Shown in pieces: positions 33,696 to 42,502 of a stretch of 55,409 nt of DNA. The DNA is from Acidobacteriota bacterium (lineage in GTDB: Bacteria; Acidobacteriota; Terriglobia; Acidiferrales; UBA7541), in contig JABDGF010000008.1 in NCBI GenBank assembly GCA_013286165.1, forward strand, positions 1 through 55,409, written 5' to 3'. Within the stretch, counting starts at the first letter, position 1; each line of letters opens with the position of its first letter. The notes below the pieces were generated by a model. The model had not been told where the DNA came from and did not search any database. It worked only from the letters and a program-made list of their open reading frames with translations. The position numbers and the translations under genes are program-made.

Positions 33696-35033
33696 TTAAT
33701 TGTTTGCGACGGGCACGGCGGCCGCCGTCTGCGGATAGAGATCTTTCGCGGGCATCTTCGCGTCGAAAACCAGATCGAAGAAGCCGACCATCATCTCGTC
33801 CCAATTCTGCTGGCCCCAGCGCACGGTCTTTGTAGGATCGGGATTTTCCGGATTGTCGGCGGAATTATCGAAGTGCGCGGTGCATTCGATCTTGGTGCCT
33901 TTGGGCAAGTCGATCATGTCCGTGTAGTTGTACCAGAGCTGCCAGTGCCAATTGTAATTCGGGACGTCGAGAATGGTTTCCTTGCGGCCGTCCGGGAAAA
34001 CGAGGCGGTACTCGAAATCTTTTCCGCGCGTGTGCATGTGCGGGTGAACGCCAGCGAGTTTTACATTTTGCAGCACGTCAAACGTGGCATCGACTTTGTA
34101 ATTCGGATCACCGGGAGGAATTGCAAACGTGCCGTTCACGGCAGAGAGAGTGAGGACGCGCTCTTTCGGCGTTTCGTTGGCGAAGACGATGCCCAGTTTG
34201 GTTTGATCGTCGGTGGCTTTGCCGTCGGTGGTGTAGTGAACTTCGAAAACGATGTCTGTGCCGGCCTTGATGAGCTTGCCCTGGCCGGGCTGCATGATTT
34301 CGGGCGTTTGGCCTGGCGCATAGCCGACCAGGAAATCGCTGGGCAGCGCGCTGGTGTCTTTCTTGTCGTCTTCTTTCGCGGGCGGCGCTTCGAAAAATAC
34401 GCCGACCTTTTGATCTTTGAAGTAGTTCGAACCGGGCTCGCGCAGATACGCAATGATGTGGTGGACGACGGCGCGATCGGTGGGCCGCACTTCAGCCATC
34501 TGCACCCATTTGTCTTCGGTGAAGCCCGTCGGCACGATCACGTACTGATATTCCACAGTGCCGGATTCCGGCACGTGAAAAACCTTCGGAAGCTGAAAGA
34601 CGATGTCTGGTGTGGAGATGGCCCAACCTTCAGTCCAATTCACAGCGGGAGGCAGATCTTTCGGATTGCCTTCCTGCGCGCCGCCGTTGGCCCAAGCGAT
34701 GATGGTGTGAATTTCGGATTCGGTGAGCGAACGATTATTCGCGAAGTGGCCGTACTTGGGATCGGCGAACCAGGGCGGCATCTGTTTCTGTTGCACGGCG
34801 AGTTTCATGGCGGTGGCCCAAGGCTTCGTCTCGGAATAGGTGAGCATCGAGAAGGGCGCGGCTTCGCCGGGGCGGTGGCAGCTCTGGCAATGTTTCTGGA
34901 GGATGGGTGCGACATCCTTATTGTAGGTGAGCGGAGGGGGAGGCGGCGTGGATTGCGCACGCGTGGAAGTTGCGGCGAGCGTCGCGAGCGCTGCGTTTAT
35001 TAAAACTATTAGTAAAAATTTGGAGCGTGGCAT
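33696..35033 (-). CDS. Exported cytochrome c - PHM-like copper monooxygenase fusion
   Basis: The 445 residues have a signal peptide (MPRSKFLLIVLINAALATLA). A cytochrome c domain (about 30-120) has CQSCH at 49-53 and Met85 in QMPPW as likely axial ligand. A type II copper, ascorbate-dependent monooxygenase-like module follows (about 145-430). CuH-site ligands match PHM: His191-His192 (VVHHIIAYLREPG) and His266 (FEVHYTTDG). CuM-site ligands are His332 and His334 (HPHMHTRGK) and Met414/415 (NWDEMMVGF). This gives a haem domain joined to a complete two-copper site, so an oxygen-dependent hydroxylation reaction is plausible but the substrate is unknown. GAGGTG before the ATG at 35033 supports the start. 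It is the first gene of a four-gene cluster. Confidence 0.88.
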   Translation of the reverse strand: MPRSKFLLIVLINAALATLAATSTRAQSTPPPPPLTYNKDVAPILQKHCQSCHRPGEAAPFSMLTYSETKPWATAMKLAVQQKQMPPWFADPKYGHFANNRSLTESEIHTIIAWANGGAQEGNPKDLPPAVNWTEGWAISTPDIVFQLPKVFHVPESGTVEYQYVIVPTGFTEDKWVQMAEVRPTDRAVVHHIIAYLREPGSNYFKDQKVGVFFEAPPAKEDDKKDTSALPSDFLVGYAPGQTPEIMQPGQGKLIKAGTDIVFEVHYTTDGKATDDQTKLGIVFANETPKERVLTLSAVNGTFAIPPGDPNYKVDATFDVLQNVKLAGVHPHMHTRGKDFEYRLVFPDGRKETILDVPNYNWHWQLWYNYTDMIDLPKGTKIECTAHFDNSADNPENPDPTKTVRWGQQNWDEMMVGFFDLVFDAKMPAKDLYPQTAAAVPVANN

Positions 35034-35312
35034 CCGCGCGCACCTCGATACGCTAATCAGCTGCAATGCGGCGCGACCGAGAGCGCTGCCGGGCGCGACC
35101 GTAACTCGAATGTATGCGAGAGGATACGTCAGGGTCGAGGCCCGGCACAAACAATTTCAAGGAGACTTCAGTTGGCGAAACGGGGCAATAGTACTAACGG
35201 GAGAGGTAAGCGTGTAGCGTGTCGTATCGCGTAACGTAATCATTCGGCGGCATTTGCGCGAGGTTGGGGCTGCGTTCCGAAATGGGAACGGGTACGATTT
35301 TTAGAGCCACAC

Positions 35313-37085
35313 ATGCGACCCGCCCGCCCCACTGTGTTCCTGATCGCCTCCTGGAGCGTGTTCATCGGAGGACTGATCGTCATCACGCTGCTTGTGCCTG
35401 CCGGCAACTTTCGCAGGACTGCGGCGGATTTGTTCATGTGCCTGATTCCGCTATTTGCAAATTCCTGCCTGCTGTACAACGCGGCAAGCCCGTACCGGCG
35501 GCGAAATACTTTTTGGATGCTGATGGCGATGGGGTGCACGGTGTGGCTGTTCGGGCATCTGGTGATGACGTACCAGCGCGTCGAGGGCGGATCGCAGGTG
35601 CGGCCGTCGTTTCTGGCGGACAGCTTATTTTTTCTGCACACGGTGCCGTTTATGGCGGCGCTGGCGCTGGCGCCGCACGCGCGGAAGATGCGCGAGACGC
35701 TGCGGTACGGATTGCTGGATTTCTTTTTGCTGACGCTGCTGTGGTTCTACGTGTATGTGTTTACGGCGATGCCATGGAAGATGGCGTATCCGGACCCGGC
35801 GCTTTTTCGGGTGAGGGATTACGACGCGTACATGGTGGAGAACATCGTCGTCGTGTGCGGATTCGCGTATCTATTTTGGAACGCGCGCGGCGGGTGGAAG
35901 AAAATTTACGGGCATCTGTTTGGCGCGACTTCGTTGTACTTGGCGGCGTTTGTGACGGCGCACTCGGCGGTGATGCAGGGCTACCCGTTCGCGGGGACGC
36001 TGCTGGTGGTGCCGGTGATGTCTGCCTTTGTGTGGATGGCGACGGCGGGGATTCTGGCGCGGCGGACGGAGCTGGAGCCTGAGCCGCTGGATGCAAATTT
36101 ACGACGTGACAAGCAATGGCCGGTGCATCTAGCGATGCTCGGCGTGCTGGCAGCGCCGTTGCTGGCGATCTGGAGCACGCTTTTTAGCACGGCTCCTCCG
36201 GCGGTGCGACAGTTCCGCTTGCTGGCGACGCTCTTTGCGATTGTGGGCGCGACGGCGATTATTTTTTACCGGCAGCATTTGGTGTACATCGAGCGGACGG
36301 GGCTGGTACACGATCTGTGGGGATCGCTCGAGAATGTGAAGCGGCTGCAGACGCATTTTGTGCAGTCTGAAAAGCTGGCGTCGCTGGGGCAGCTGGCGGC
36401 GGGCGCGGCGCACGAGATCAATAATCCGCTGACGGCGATTTTGGGATATTCGGAAGTGCTGACGGCGGAGAATCCGGCGGAGTCGCGGCCACACACGCTC
36501 GGCGTGAAGATTCGGGAGCAGGCGCGGCGCACGAAGGAATTGGTTAACAACTTGTTAAGCTTTGCGCGGCAAGTGCCGGCGGAGAAGCAGCTGCTGGATC
36601 TGAATACGGTGCTGACGGGCGCGGTGCAGCTGCGGAATCTGGATCTGCGCGAGAAGCAGATTCGCATCGAGCTGGAAAATCGGAGCATTCTGCCGGCGGT
36701 GCATGGCGATCCGAACCAGCTGCTGCAGGTGTTCTACCACTTGATCAGCAACGCGGTGGACGCGATGGGTGCCGCGGGCGGAGGAGTGCTGCTGATTCGC
36801 ACGCTGCGCGAACGGAACAATGTGGTGATCGAATTTTCGGATACCGGGCCGGGGCTGAAAGAGCCGGAGAAAGTTTTCGATCCGTTCTACACGACGAAGC
36901 CTGTTGGGAAGGGCACGGGCCTCGGGCTGAGCATTTGCTACGGCGTGATGCAGGAGCATGGCGGGTCGATCATGGGATTCAACCGACCGGAAGGCGGGTG
37001 CACGTTCCGCCTCGAGCTGCCGGCGGTGCTGGCTGTATTTCCGCAGACGCCGCCGCTGCCGCCGGTTACCGTGCACATGCGGTAG
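35313..37085 (+). CDS. Membrane-bound sensor histidine kinase
   Basis: The 590 residues have an N-terminal membrane sensor of seven or more hydrophobic segments (1-245, plus two near 270-320), without an obvious extracytoplasmic domain. HisKA follows with the phospho-acceptor His367 in LGQLAAGAAHEINNPLTAIL, then the N box (YHLISNAVDAMG) and G boxes (FSDTGPGLKEPEKVFDPFYT, GKGTGLGLSI) of the HATPase domain. All catalytic motifs are intact. No response regulator gene is adjacent, so the partner is encoded elsewhere. The signal, perhaps membrane-borne, is unknown. An ABC exporter lies 106 bp downstream. Confidence 0.92.
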   Translation: MRPARPTVFLIASWSVFIGGLIVITLLVPAGNFRRTAADLFMCLIPLFANSCLLYNAASPYRRRNTFWMLMAMGCTVWLFGHLVMTYQRVEGGSQVRPSFLADSLFFLHTVPFMAALALAPHARKMRETLRYGLLDFFLLTLLWFYVYVFTAMPWKMAYPDPALFRVRDYDAYMVENIVVVCGFAYLFWNARGGWKKIYGHLFGATSLYLAAFVTAHSAVMQGYPFAGTLLVVPVMSAFVWMATAGILARRTELEPEPLDANLRRDKQWPVHLAMLGVLAAPLLAIWSTLFSTAPPAVRQFRLLATLFAIVGATAIIFYRQHLVYIERTGLVHDLWGSLENVKRLQTHFVQSEKLASLGQLAAGAAHEINNPLTAILGYSEVLTAENPAESRPHTLGVKIREQARRTKELVNNLLSFARQVPAEKQLLDLNTVLTGAVQLRNLDLREKQIRIELENRSILPAVHGDPNQLLQVFYHLISNAVDAMGAAGGGVLLIRTLRERNNVVIEFSDTGPGLKEPEKVFDPFYTTKPVGKGTGLGLSICYGVMQEHGGSIMGFNRPEGGCTFRLELPAVLAVFPQTPPLPPVTVHMR

Positions 37086-37191
37086 AGCCGCGTTGCGCGT
37101 GTTGCGTGCATGCGCGATTGCGTTGCAAATCTAAACGTTCAGCCCAAACTTTCTGGCGGCTCAGCCGTATATGGTAGAGTCGCGTGAAACT

Positions 37192-37983
37192 ATGAGTGAA
37201 TTCGCGATCGCTACAGAGGGACTGACGCGCCGGTTCGGCGATCTGATTGCCGTCGAAAATGTGAACCTTCACGTGGCGCCGGGGCAGTTCTACGGCTTCC
37301 TGGGGCCGAACGGCGCGGGAAAATCCACGACCATCAAAATGTTGACGGGGCTTTTGGCGCCGACGTCTGGCCGGATCCAGATTTTGGGGACGGACATGGC
37401 GTCGAACCCTGTGGAAGTGAAGCGGCAGATCGGCGTGGTGCCAGAGGGCATGGCGCTTTTCGGGCGGCTGACGGGATCGGAATATCTGAATTTTGTGGGG
37501 CGGATGTACGGCCTCGATGCGGCGACGTCCGCGCAGCGCACGGGCGAGCTGCTGGAATTCATGCAGCTGGTGGACCAGCCGAAGACGCTGATCACGGATT
37601 ATTCGCACGGGATGCAGAAGAAATTGGCGCTCGCGGCGGCGGTGATTCACGGGCCGCGAATTCTTTTTCTCGACGAGCCGTTTGAAGGCGTGGATGCCGT
37701 GGCATCGAACACGCTGAAAGCGATGCTGCAGAATATGATCGCTCGCGGCGCGACGATTTTTCTTACTTCGCACGTGCTGGAAATCGTGGAGCGGCTGTGC
37801 AGCCACGTGGCGATTATTTCTAAGGGGCATCTTGTCGCGCAAGGCTCGCTCGAAGAGTTGCGCACTGGCGTCGAGTCGCAAGCGCCCGCGATGCAGGGCG
37901 AGAAGCTCACGCTGGAGCAGATTTTCCTGCGCATTGTGGGCGGCACGCGCCCGGCGGAGCGGGAACTTTCGTGGCTGGAGTAA
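37192..37983 (+). CDS. ABC transporter ATP-binding protein
   Basis: The 263 residues contain the Walker A GPNGAGKST (38-46), Q loop (RQIGVVPEGMALFG), a signature reading SHGMQKK in place of LSGGQ (YSHGMQKKLALAAAVIHGPR), Walker B ILFLDEPFEGVDA and the H loop FLTSHVLEIVERL. The family is the CcmA/NatA-like type (ATPases of DR-type exporters with multi-span permeases). The ATG at 37192 is preferred to the in-frame ATG at 37171, which adds only a few residues. It overlaps the permease gene by 13 bases. Confidence 0.93.
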   Translation: MSEFAIATEGLTRRFGDLIAVENVNLHVAPGQFYGFLGPNGAGKSTTIKMLTGLLAPTSGRIQILGTDMASNPVEVKRQIGVVPEGMALFGRLTGSEYLNFVGRMYGLDAATSAQRTGELLEFMQLVDQPKTLITDYSHGMQKKLALAAAVIHGPRILFLDEPFEGVDAVASNTLKAMLQNMIARGATIFLTSHVLEIVERLCSHVAIISKGHLVAQGSLEELRTGVESQAPAMQGEKLTLEQIFLRIVGGTRPAERELSWLE

Positions 37984-39638
37984 CGGCGCAACCCTCGATC
38001 CGCGGGCAGTTTGCGGCGATCGCGCTGCTGCGCTGGCGTCTTTTTGTAAACGGCACGCGCAATATCCGTGGCCGCCTGGAAATCATCTCGCGCATTTTCA
38101 TGGGAATCGGCTTCACTGGGCTCGCATTCGGCGGCGCAATTGGACTCGGTTTCGCGGGCTGGTTTGTGGTCTCGCACAACCAGATCGAATTGGTGGCGCT
38201 GTTCCTGTGGGGAATTTTCGCGTTCTGGCAGCTTTTTCCGGTGATGGCGCACGCGCTCTCGGAAAATATCGATTCGTCGTACTTGCTGCGTTTTCCGCTC
38301 ACCTACCGCGCGTATTTTTGGATCCGGATGGCATACGGCTCGCTGGAGCCGGCGACGTTGATTGGTTTGCTGTGGGTGGCGGGCCTCGCGATTGGAGTCG
38401 CTTTCGGATCGTTTGTAATGTTTTGGTGGGCTGTGCCGGTGCTGGCGCTGTTCGTTGTGTTCAACATTCTTTTCGCGCGGATGGTGTTTGCGTGGATCGA
38501 GCGCTGGCTGGCGCAACGGAAAACGCGCGAGATCATGGGGCTGATTTTTTTCGTGCTGATCATCGGGATGCAATTCATTGGACCGGCGATCGGCTACTTC
38601 ACGCGGAGCCACAGCCCGCAGCTCGGGCAGTACACGGCGGTGGCGCTGCCCTTTGAACGCGTGATGCCGCCGGGGCTTGCGGCGGGAGCGCTCACATCGG
38701 CGTCGGTTGGCGCGATCCCAGTGGCGTTCGTAAAATTTGCGCTGCTTGGCGTGTACGCGGCGGTTTCGTTCTGGCTGCTGAATTTGCGGTTGCGCGCGTA
38801 CTACTTCGGCGAAGACCTGAGCGAATCCGCGGCGCGCGTGGCGAAGCCAGCGGTGAAAGAAAATGTGAGCGCGGGTTGGAGCGTGCCGCTCGCGTCGGAT
38901 GCTACGAGCGCGGTGTTTCAAAAAGAAATTCGGTACATTCTGCGCAGCGGGCCGATGTTGTACACGCTGGTGATGCCGGTAGTGATTTTGGTGATCTTCA
39001 AGTTCAGCGTGGGCCGCACGCCGCGTGGCGGGGGATCTTTTCTCGCGCGCTCCGGTGAAATGGCGTTTCCGATTGGGGCGGCGTACGCGGTGCTGATCCT
39101 CTCGAATCTTGTGTACAACTCGTTTGGCGCGGACGGCGTGGGGATTCAGTTTTTCTTTTTGTCTCCGGCACGGTTCAGCGAAATTTTGCTGGGGAAAAAT
39201 CTGGCGCACGCGACGGTTCTTGCGATTGAGGTTGTGCTGGTGTTCCTCGGAGCGTCGTTTTTGTACGAGCCCCCTTCGCCGGTACTTTTTTTTGCGACGA
39301 TTTTTGGAGTGGCGTTTGGGCTGCTGGTGAATCTAATCGCGGGGAATCTGCTGTCCATTTTCACGCCGAAGAAAATTGATGTGGGGGCGTTTGGGCGGCA
39401 GCGCGCGTCCACAGTGACAGCGTTTGCGACCTTAGGCGTGCAGGCGCTGACGATTGGGCTCGCGACGGCGACGGTGTTGATCGCGCGTTCGATGCAGATG
39501 CTTTGGGTGGCGATTCCGGTTTTCGTGTTGCTCGCGGTGGTTGCGGGTGTGGCGTATGCGCTGGTGCTTGGGCGGGTGGATGGGATGGCGATTGGGCAGA
39601 GGGAAGCGTTGATTGAGGCGTTGAGTAAGACTTCGTAG
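37971..39638 (+). CDS. ABC transporter permease (ABC-2-like, twelve-span type)
   Basis: The 555 residues are highly hydrophobic with around twelve membrane segments. The N-terminal half has LRWRLFVNGTRNIRGRLEII followed by VSHNQIELVALFLWGIFAFW. The middle has DATSAVFQKEIRYILRSGPM, a motif common in large bacterial ABC-2-like permeases. The end has KKIDVGAFGRQRASTVTAFA. It begins with GTG at 37971 inside the ATPase gene (13-base overlap), so ATPase and permease are co-translated. Substrate unknown. Confidence 0.87.
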   Translation: MAGVTAQPSIRGQFAAIALLRWRLFVNGTRNIRGRLEIISRIFMGIGFTGLAFGGAIGLGFAGWFVVSHNQIELVALFLWGIFAFWQLFPVMAHALSENIDSSYLLRFPLTYRAYFWIRMAYGSLEPATLIGLLWVAGLAIGVAFGSFVMFWWAVPVLALFVVFNILFARMVFAWIERWLAQRKTREIMGLIFFVLIIGMQFIGPAIGYFTRSHSPQLGQYTAVALPFERVMPPGLAAGALTSASVGAIPVAFVKFALLGVYAAVSFWLLNLRLRAYYFGEDLSESAARVAKPAVKENVSAGWSVPLASDATSAVFQKEIRYILRSGPMLYTLVMPVVILVIFKFSVGRTPRGGGSFLARSGEMAFPIGAAYAVLILSNLVYNSFGADGVGIQFFFLSPARFSEILLGKNLAHATVLAIEVVLVFLGASFLYEPPSPVLFFATIFGVAFGLLVNLIAGNLLSIFTPKKIDVGAFGRQRASTVTAFATLGVQALTIGLATATVLIARSMQMLWVAIPVFVLLAVVAGVAYALVLGRVDGMAIGQREALIEALSKTS

Positions 39639-39952
39639 CGCGTGATTCGACAATTTGCGGAGTGGTGCGGCGGGCGAGGGTGCTCGCCGTTTTTTTTGGT
39701 GGTTGTGAGGCGCGCAGAAGGCGGGGAGAGATCCTTCGGTCGATGAATCGGCCTCTGGATGACGTCAAAGGCGAGGGAGGCCGCCATGGATGAGTCAGCG
39801 GGCCGATTTGTGACCGGAGCGTTGATGGGAAGTTTTGAGTCGTAGGAGGACCGCCTGGGAGGCTGCCCCACACGCTGCGCGCGTCACAATTGCGAAACGT
39901 GCGCGGTTGGGGTTGAATGTGTCAGCTGCTGCGTTACTTGTGAGGAACCCTG
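39639..39952. other. 314 bp intergenic region holding one R1 element
   Basis: Apart from the R1 hairpin at 39728-39766 there is no protein-like frame. No clear -35/-10 pair is seen before the M42 gene. Confidence 0.5.
39728..39766. repeat. Dispersed hairpin repeat family R1, copy c
   Basis: GAGATCCTTC + GGTCGATGAATCGGCC (39738-39753) + TCTGGATGACGTC. The stem differs from copy a at several positions but pairing is kept (one G-T wobble), with the same TGAA loop. Confidence 0.8.
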
Positions 39953-42265
39953 ATGATTCGCGTCGCTCGATGTGCAAGCGTGATTGTCACGCTGGTGGTT
40001 GGTCCTGTTGCGCTACTTGCGGGTGCTGCGTTTGCGCAGCAGGTGGCGCCGCAAAGTAATGTCGTGGCGAAGCTTGCGGAGTTGGTGGCGACGCCGGCGG
40101 TGTCGGGGTACGAGCAGCAGCTTGGCGCGAAAATCGGGAAGGAGCTTGCGGCGTTTCATCCGATTACGGACAACATCGGCGACGTGATTGTGACGATTGG
40201 GTCGGGCGCGCCACATCGGCTGATCGTTGCGCCGATCGATGAGCCGGGGTTTGTGGTGAGTGCGATCACGCCGGATGGTTATCTGCGCGTGCAGCGGTTG
40301 CCGCAACGCGGGCTGCCGCCGATTTACAATATGATGGTCTCGGCGCAGCCGGTGAAAGTCGGCACCACGCACGGCGCGGCGATTGATGGAGTGTTCGCAG
40401 GGCTTTCAATTCACCTGCAGCCTTACGGCGGCGACACGCATGCGCCCACGGCCGATCCCGCCGACCTCGACGCGATGTATGTGGACGTTGGCGCGATGTC
40501 CGCGGCTGAAGCGCGGAAAGCCGGCATCGATGTGCTGAATCCGATTACGCTCACGCGGCACCTCGCGGCGATGAACGGCGAGTTTCTGAACGCAACTTCG
40601 GTGGGCGATCGCTTCGGCGCCGCGGCTGTGCTCGATTCGCTCGCGCACGTCGATCCATCGAAAATTACCGGAACACTCACCGTTGCGTTTGTGGTGCAGC
40701 AGCGCACCGGAGCGCGTGGGCTGCAGCGAATCCTGACGACGACGCAAGCCGATGAGCTTCTTTATGTGGGACGGCTCACTCCCGGCGGCCCGATTCCGAG
40801 CATGGAAGGCGTGCACCACGCGGCGCGCCGCGAGCCGGGCAGTGGAGTGCTGGTGGCGAATGAACAATCCGCGCCCACGCCGTCCGCATTCGAAACGGAA
40901 CTACAAAAACTCGCGGCTGCGAATCACGGCGAACTTGCCGCCGATTATTCGTCTGGCCTGATGCCGCGCAGCTATCTGCCGCTGCCTGCGTTGCCGGCAA
41001 AAACGGCGCACATCGGCATCGGCGCCGCGTGGCCAGACACGCCCGCGGAATTTGTGAGCGCGGCCGATTTGCAGCTGCTCTCCAATTTCGTGCAGTCGTA
41101 TGAAACCGGCGCGCCCGTTACGACGCCCGCGACGAGCGATGTGGCTGCCGCGATCGCAAGCGTCACGCCGCCAGCGCCTACCGTGGAAAAATTCCCGGCA
41201 TCCGGCGCGCCATCCACCGTGGCGATTCTCAGCGACTTGGTGCAGGCATCCGGCGCGAGCACGCACGAAGATCCGGTGAGAGAGCGCGTGCAGGCGATGC
41301 TGCCGAAATGGGCGAAGCCCGAAACCGACGACGCGGGCAACCTGGTGCTGCCGCTTTCGAGTGGCAACGCGAAAGCGCCGACCATCGTGGTGGTGGCGCA
41401 CATGGATGAGATTGGCTACAAAGTGAAAACGATCGCCGAAGATGGGCGGCTGGCCGTGGTCGAGTTGGGAGGGGGGATTCCGTATTTTTTTCAGGGGCAT
41501 CCCGCGCTGGTGCACACGGCGAATGGCGATGTGAACGCTGTGGTGGAGTTGCCGCACAGCTGGGACAACTCGAATTTCAAATGGCCGGACGAAAATCCGG
41601 AGCTTACGTTGCGCATCGATCCCGGCGCGCGCACCGCCGAGGCAGCGGCCAAGCTCGGAATTAAAGTGGGCGACACGATCACAATTCCGAAGGCGTACCG
41701 GCGGCTGATCGGGACGCGCGCGAATGGGCGCAGCTTCGACGATCGCGTCGGCTGCACGGCGCTGATTGCTGCGGTGTGGGCGCTGGGCGGACCGAGTGCG
41801 CCGGCGCTGAAGGGGCGCAACGTTACGTTTGTGTGGTCCACGGGAGAGGAAGAGGGGCTGGTGGGGGCGGGGAAATATGCGGCGCGGATGGCTGAGAAAC
41901 ATGAGGCGCCGGATTTCGTTTTCGCGGTGGATACGTTTGTGAGTTCGGATTCGCCGCTGGAATCGAAGCGGTATGCGGATGCGGAGATTGGAAAGGGGTT
42001 TGTGGTGCGCGCGGTGGATTCGTCGAACATTGTGACGCCGGCGGCGCTGGAGAAGATGCAGAAGCTGGCGAGAGAGAATCAGATTCCGATTCAGTATGGA
42101 GTGACGTCGGGTGGGAATGATGGATCGGCGTTTGTGAGGTATGGGACGCTGGACGTCGCGCTGGGGTGGCCGTTGCGGTATTCGCATTCGCCGGCGGAGG
42201 TGGTGGATACGCGGGATGTGGAGGCGTTGGCGCGGATTATTGCGGCGGTGGCGAGGGGTTGGTAG
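39953..42265 (+). CDS. Exported tandem M42-family metallopeptidase with inactive first half
   Basis: The 770 residues have a signal peptide (MIRVARCASVIVTLVVGPVA...AFAQ) and two copies of an M42 (glutamyl aminopeptidase/DeblAP-like) fold. The second half (about 415-770) keeps the metal and catalytic set: His483 (VAHMDE), Asp597 (SFDDRVG), Glu632-634 (GEEEG), Asp660, His745 (HSPAEV). The first half (about 35-390) lines up but has lost these: APIDEP for AHMDEI (His to Pro94), SVGDRFG for SFDDRVG, QQRTG for GEEEG (both Glu lost), DTPAEF for HSPAEV (His to Asp362). So one half is probably catalytic and the other structural or regulatory. M42 enzymes are usually about 350 residues per chain and form large oligomers. 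Confidence 0.88.
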   Translation: MIRVARCASVIVTLVVGPVALLAGAAFAQQVAPQSNVVAKLAELVATPAVSGYEQQLGAKIGKELAAFHPITDNIGDVIVTIGSGAPHRLIVAPIDEPGFVVSAITPDGYLRVQRLPQRGLPPIYNMMVSAQPVKVGTTHGAAIDGVFAGLSIHLQPYGGDTHAPTADPADLDAMYVDVGAMSAAEARKAGIDVLNPITLTRHLAAMNGEFLNATSVGDRFGAAAVLDSLAHVDPSKITGTLTVAFVVQQRTGARGLQRILTTTQADELLYVGRLTPGGPIPSMEGVHHAARREPGSGVLVANEQSAPTPSAFETELQKLAAANHGELAADYSSGLMPRSYLPLPALPAKTAHIGIGAAWPDTPAEFVSAADLQLLSNFVQSYETGAPVTTPATSDVAAAIASVTPPAPTVEKFPASGAPSTVAILSDLVQASGASTHEDPVRERVQAMLPKWAKPETDDAGNLVLPLSSGNAKAPTIVVVAHMDEIGYKVKTIAEDGRLAVVELGGGIPYFFQGHPALVHTANGDVNAVVELPHSWDNSNFKWPDENPELTLRIDPGARTAEAAAKLGIKVGDTITIPKAYRRLIGTRANGRSFDDRVGCTALIAAVWALGGPSAPALKGRNVTFVWSTGEEEGLVGAGKYAARMAEKHEAPDFVFAVDTFVSSDSPLESKRYADAEIGKGFVVRAVDSSNIVTPAALEKMQKLARENQIPIQYGVTSGGNDGSAFVRYGTLDVALGWPLRYSHSPAEVVDTRDVEALARIIAAVARGW

Positions 42266-42370
42266 GGCGTAAGAAAAGCACACAGAAAATATTTCTATGC
42301 CACACAAAGCACACTAACGAGTGATGGTGCTAGGTGAAGCGGTTGTGGGTTCGTGGAGATGGTTGAACCC

Positions 42371-42435
42371 GGGACCAACTGAGAGTTGGTCCCGCTCAGA
42401 CTCGAAAGTCTAAGCTACATCTCGCTGCGCTCGCT
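42371..42435. repeat. Perfect 10 bp hairpin followed by R3 hairpin
   Basis: GGGACCAACT-GAG-AGTTGGTCCC (42371-42393) is a perfect 10 bp inverted repeat. Four bases later comes AGACT-CGAA-AGTCT (42398-42411), then AAGCTACATCTCGCTGCGCTC. The same second unit occurs at 1964 and in tandem at 32773-32830. Confidence 0.75.
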
Positions 42436-42438
42436 TGA

Positions 42439-42464
42439 GGCCACAGGCAGGATTGCCTGTGCTA
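42439..42464. repeat. Dispersed hairpin repeat family R2, copy c
   Basis: Arms CACAGGC (42442-42448) and GCCTGTG (42455-42461) around the loop AGGATT. The arms are identical to those at 1661 and 1791. Confidence 0.7.
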
Positions 42465-42485
42465 CCTAGCGGCGGGGGAGGCGTT

Positions 42486-42494
42486 TGCTATAAT
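42486..42494 (+). promoter_or_regulatory. Extended -10 promoter of the nucleoside kinase gene
   Basis: TG-C-TATAAT is a perfect extended -10 element. No -35 is visible. The -10 ends 8 bases before the GTG start at 42503, so transcription is expected to begin at or within a base or two of the start codon. Confidence 0.6.
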
Positions 42495-42502
42495 CGCGAG
42501 CC

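Noticed and set aside
37647-39209. 520-residue minus-strand frame opposite the ABC transporter genes
   Set aside because: Gln/Arg/His-rich and antisense to intact Walker motifs and membrane segments.
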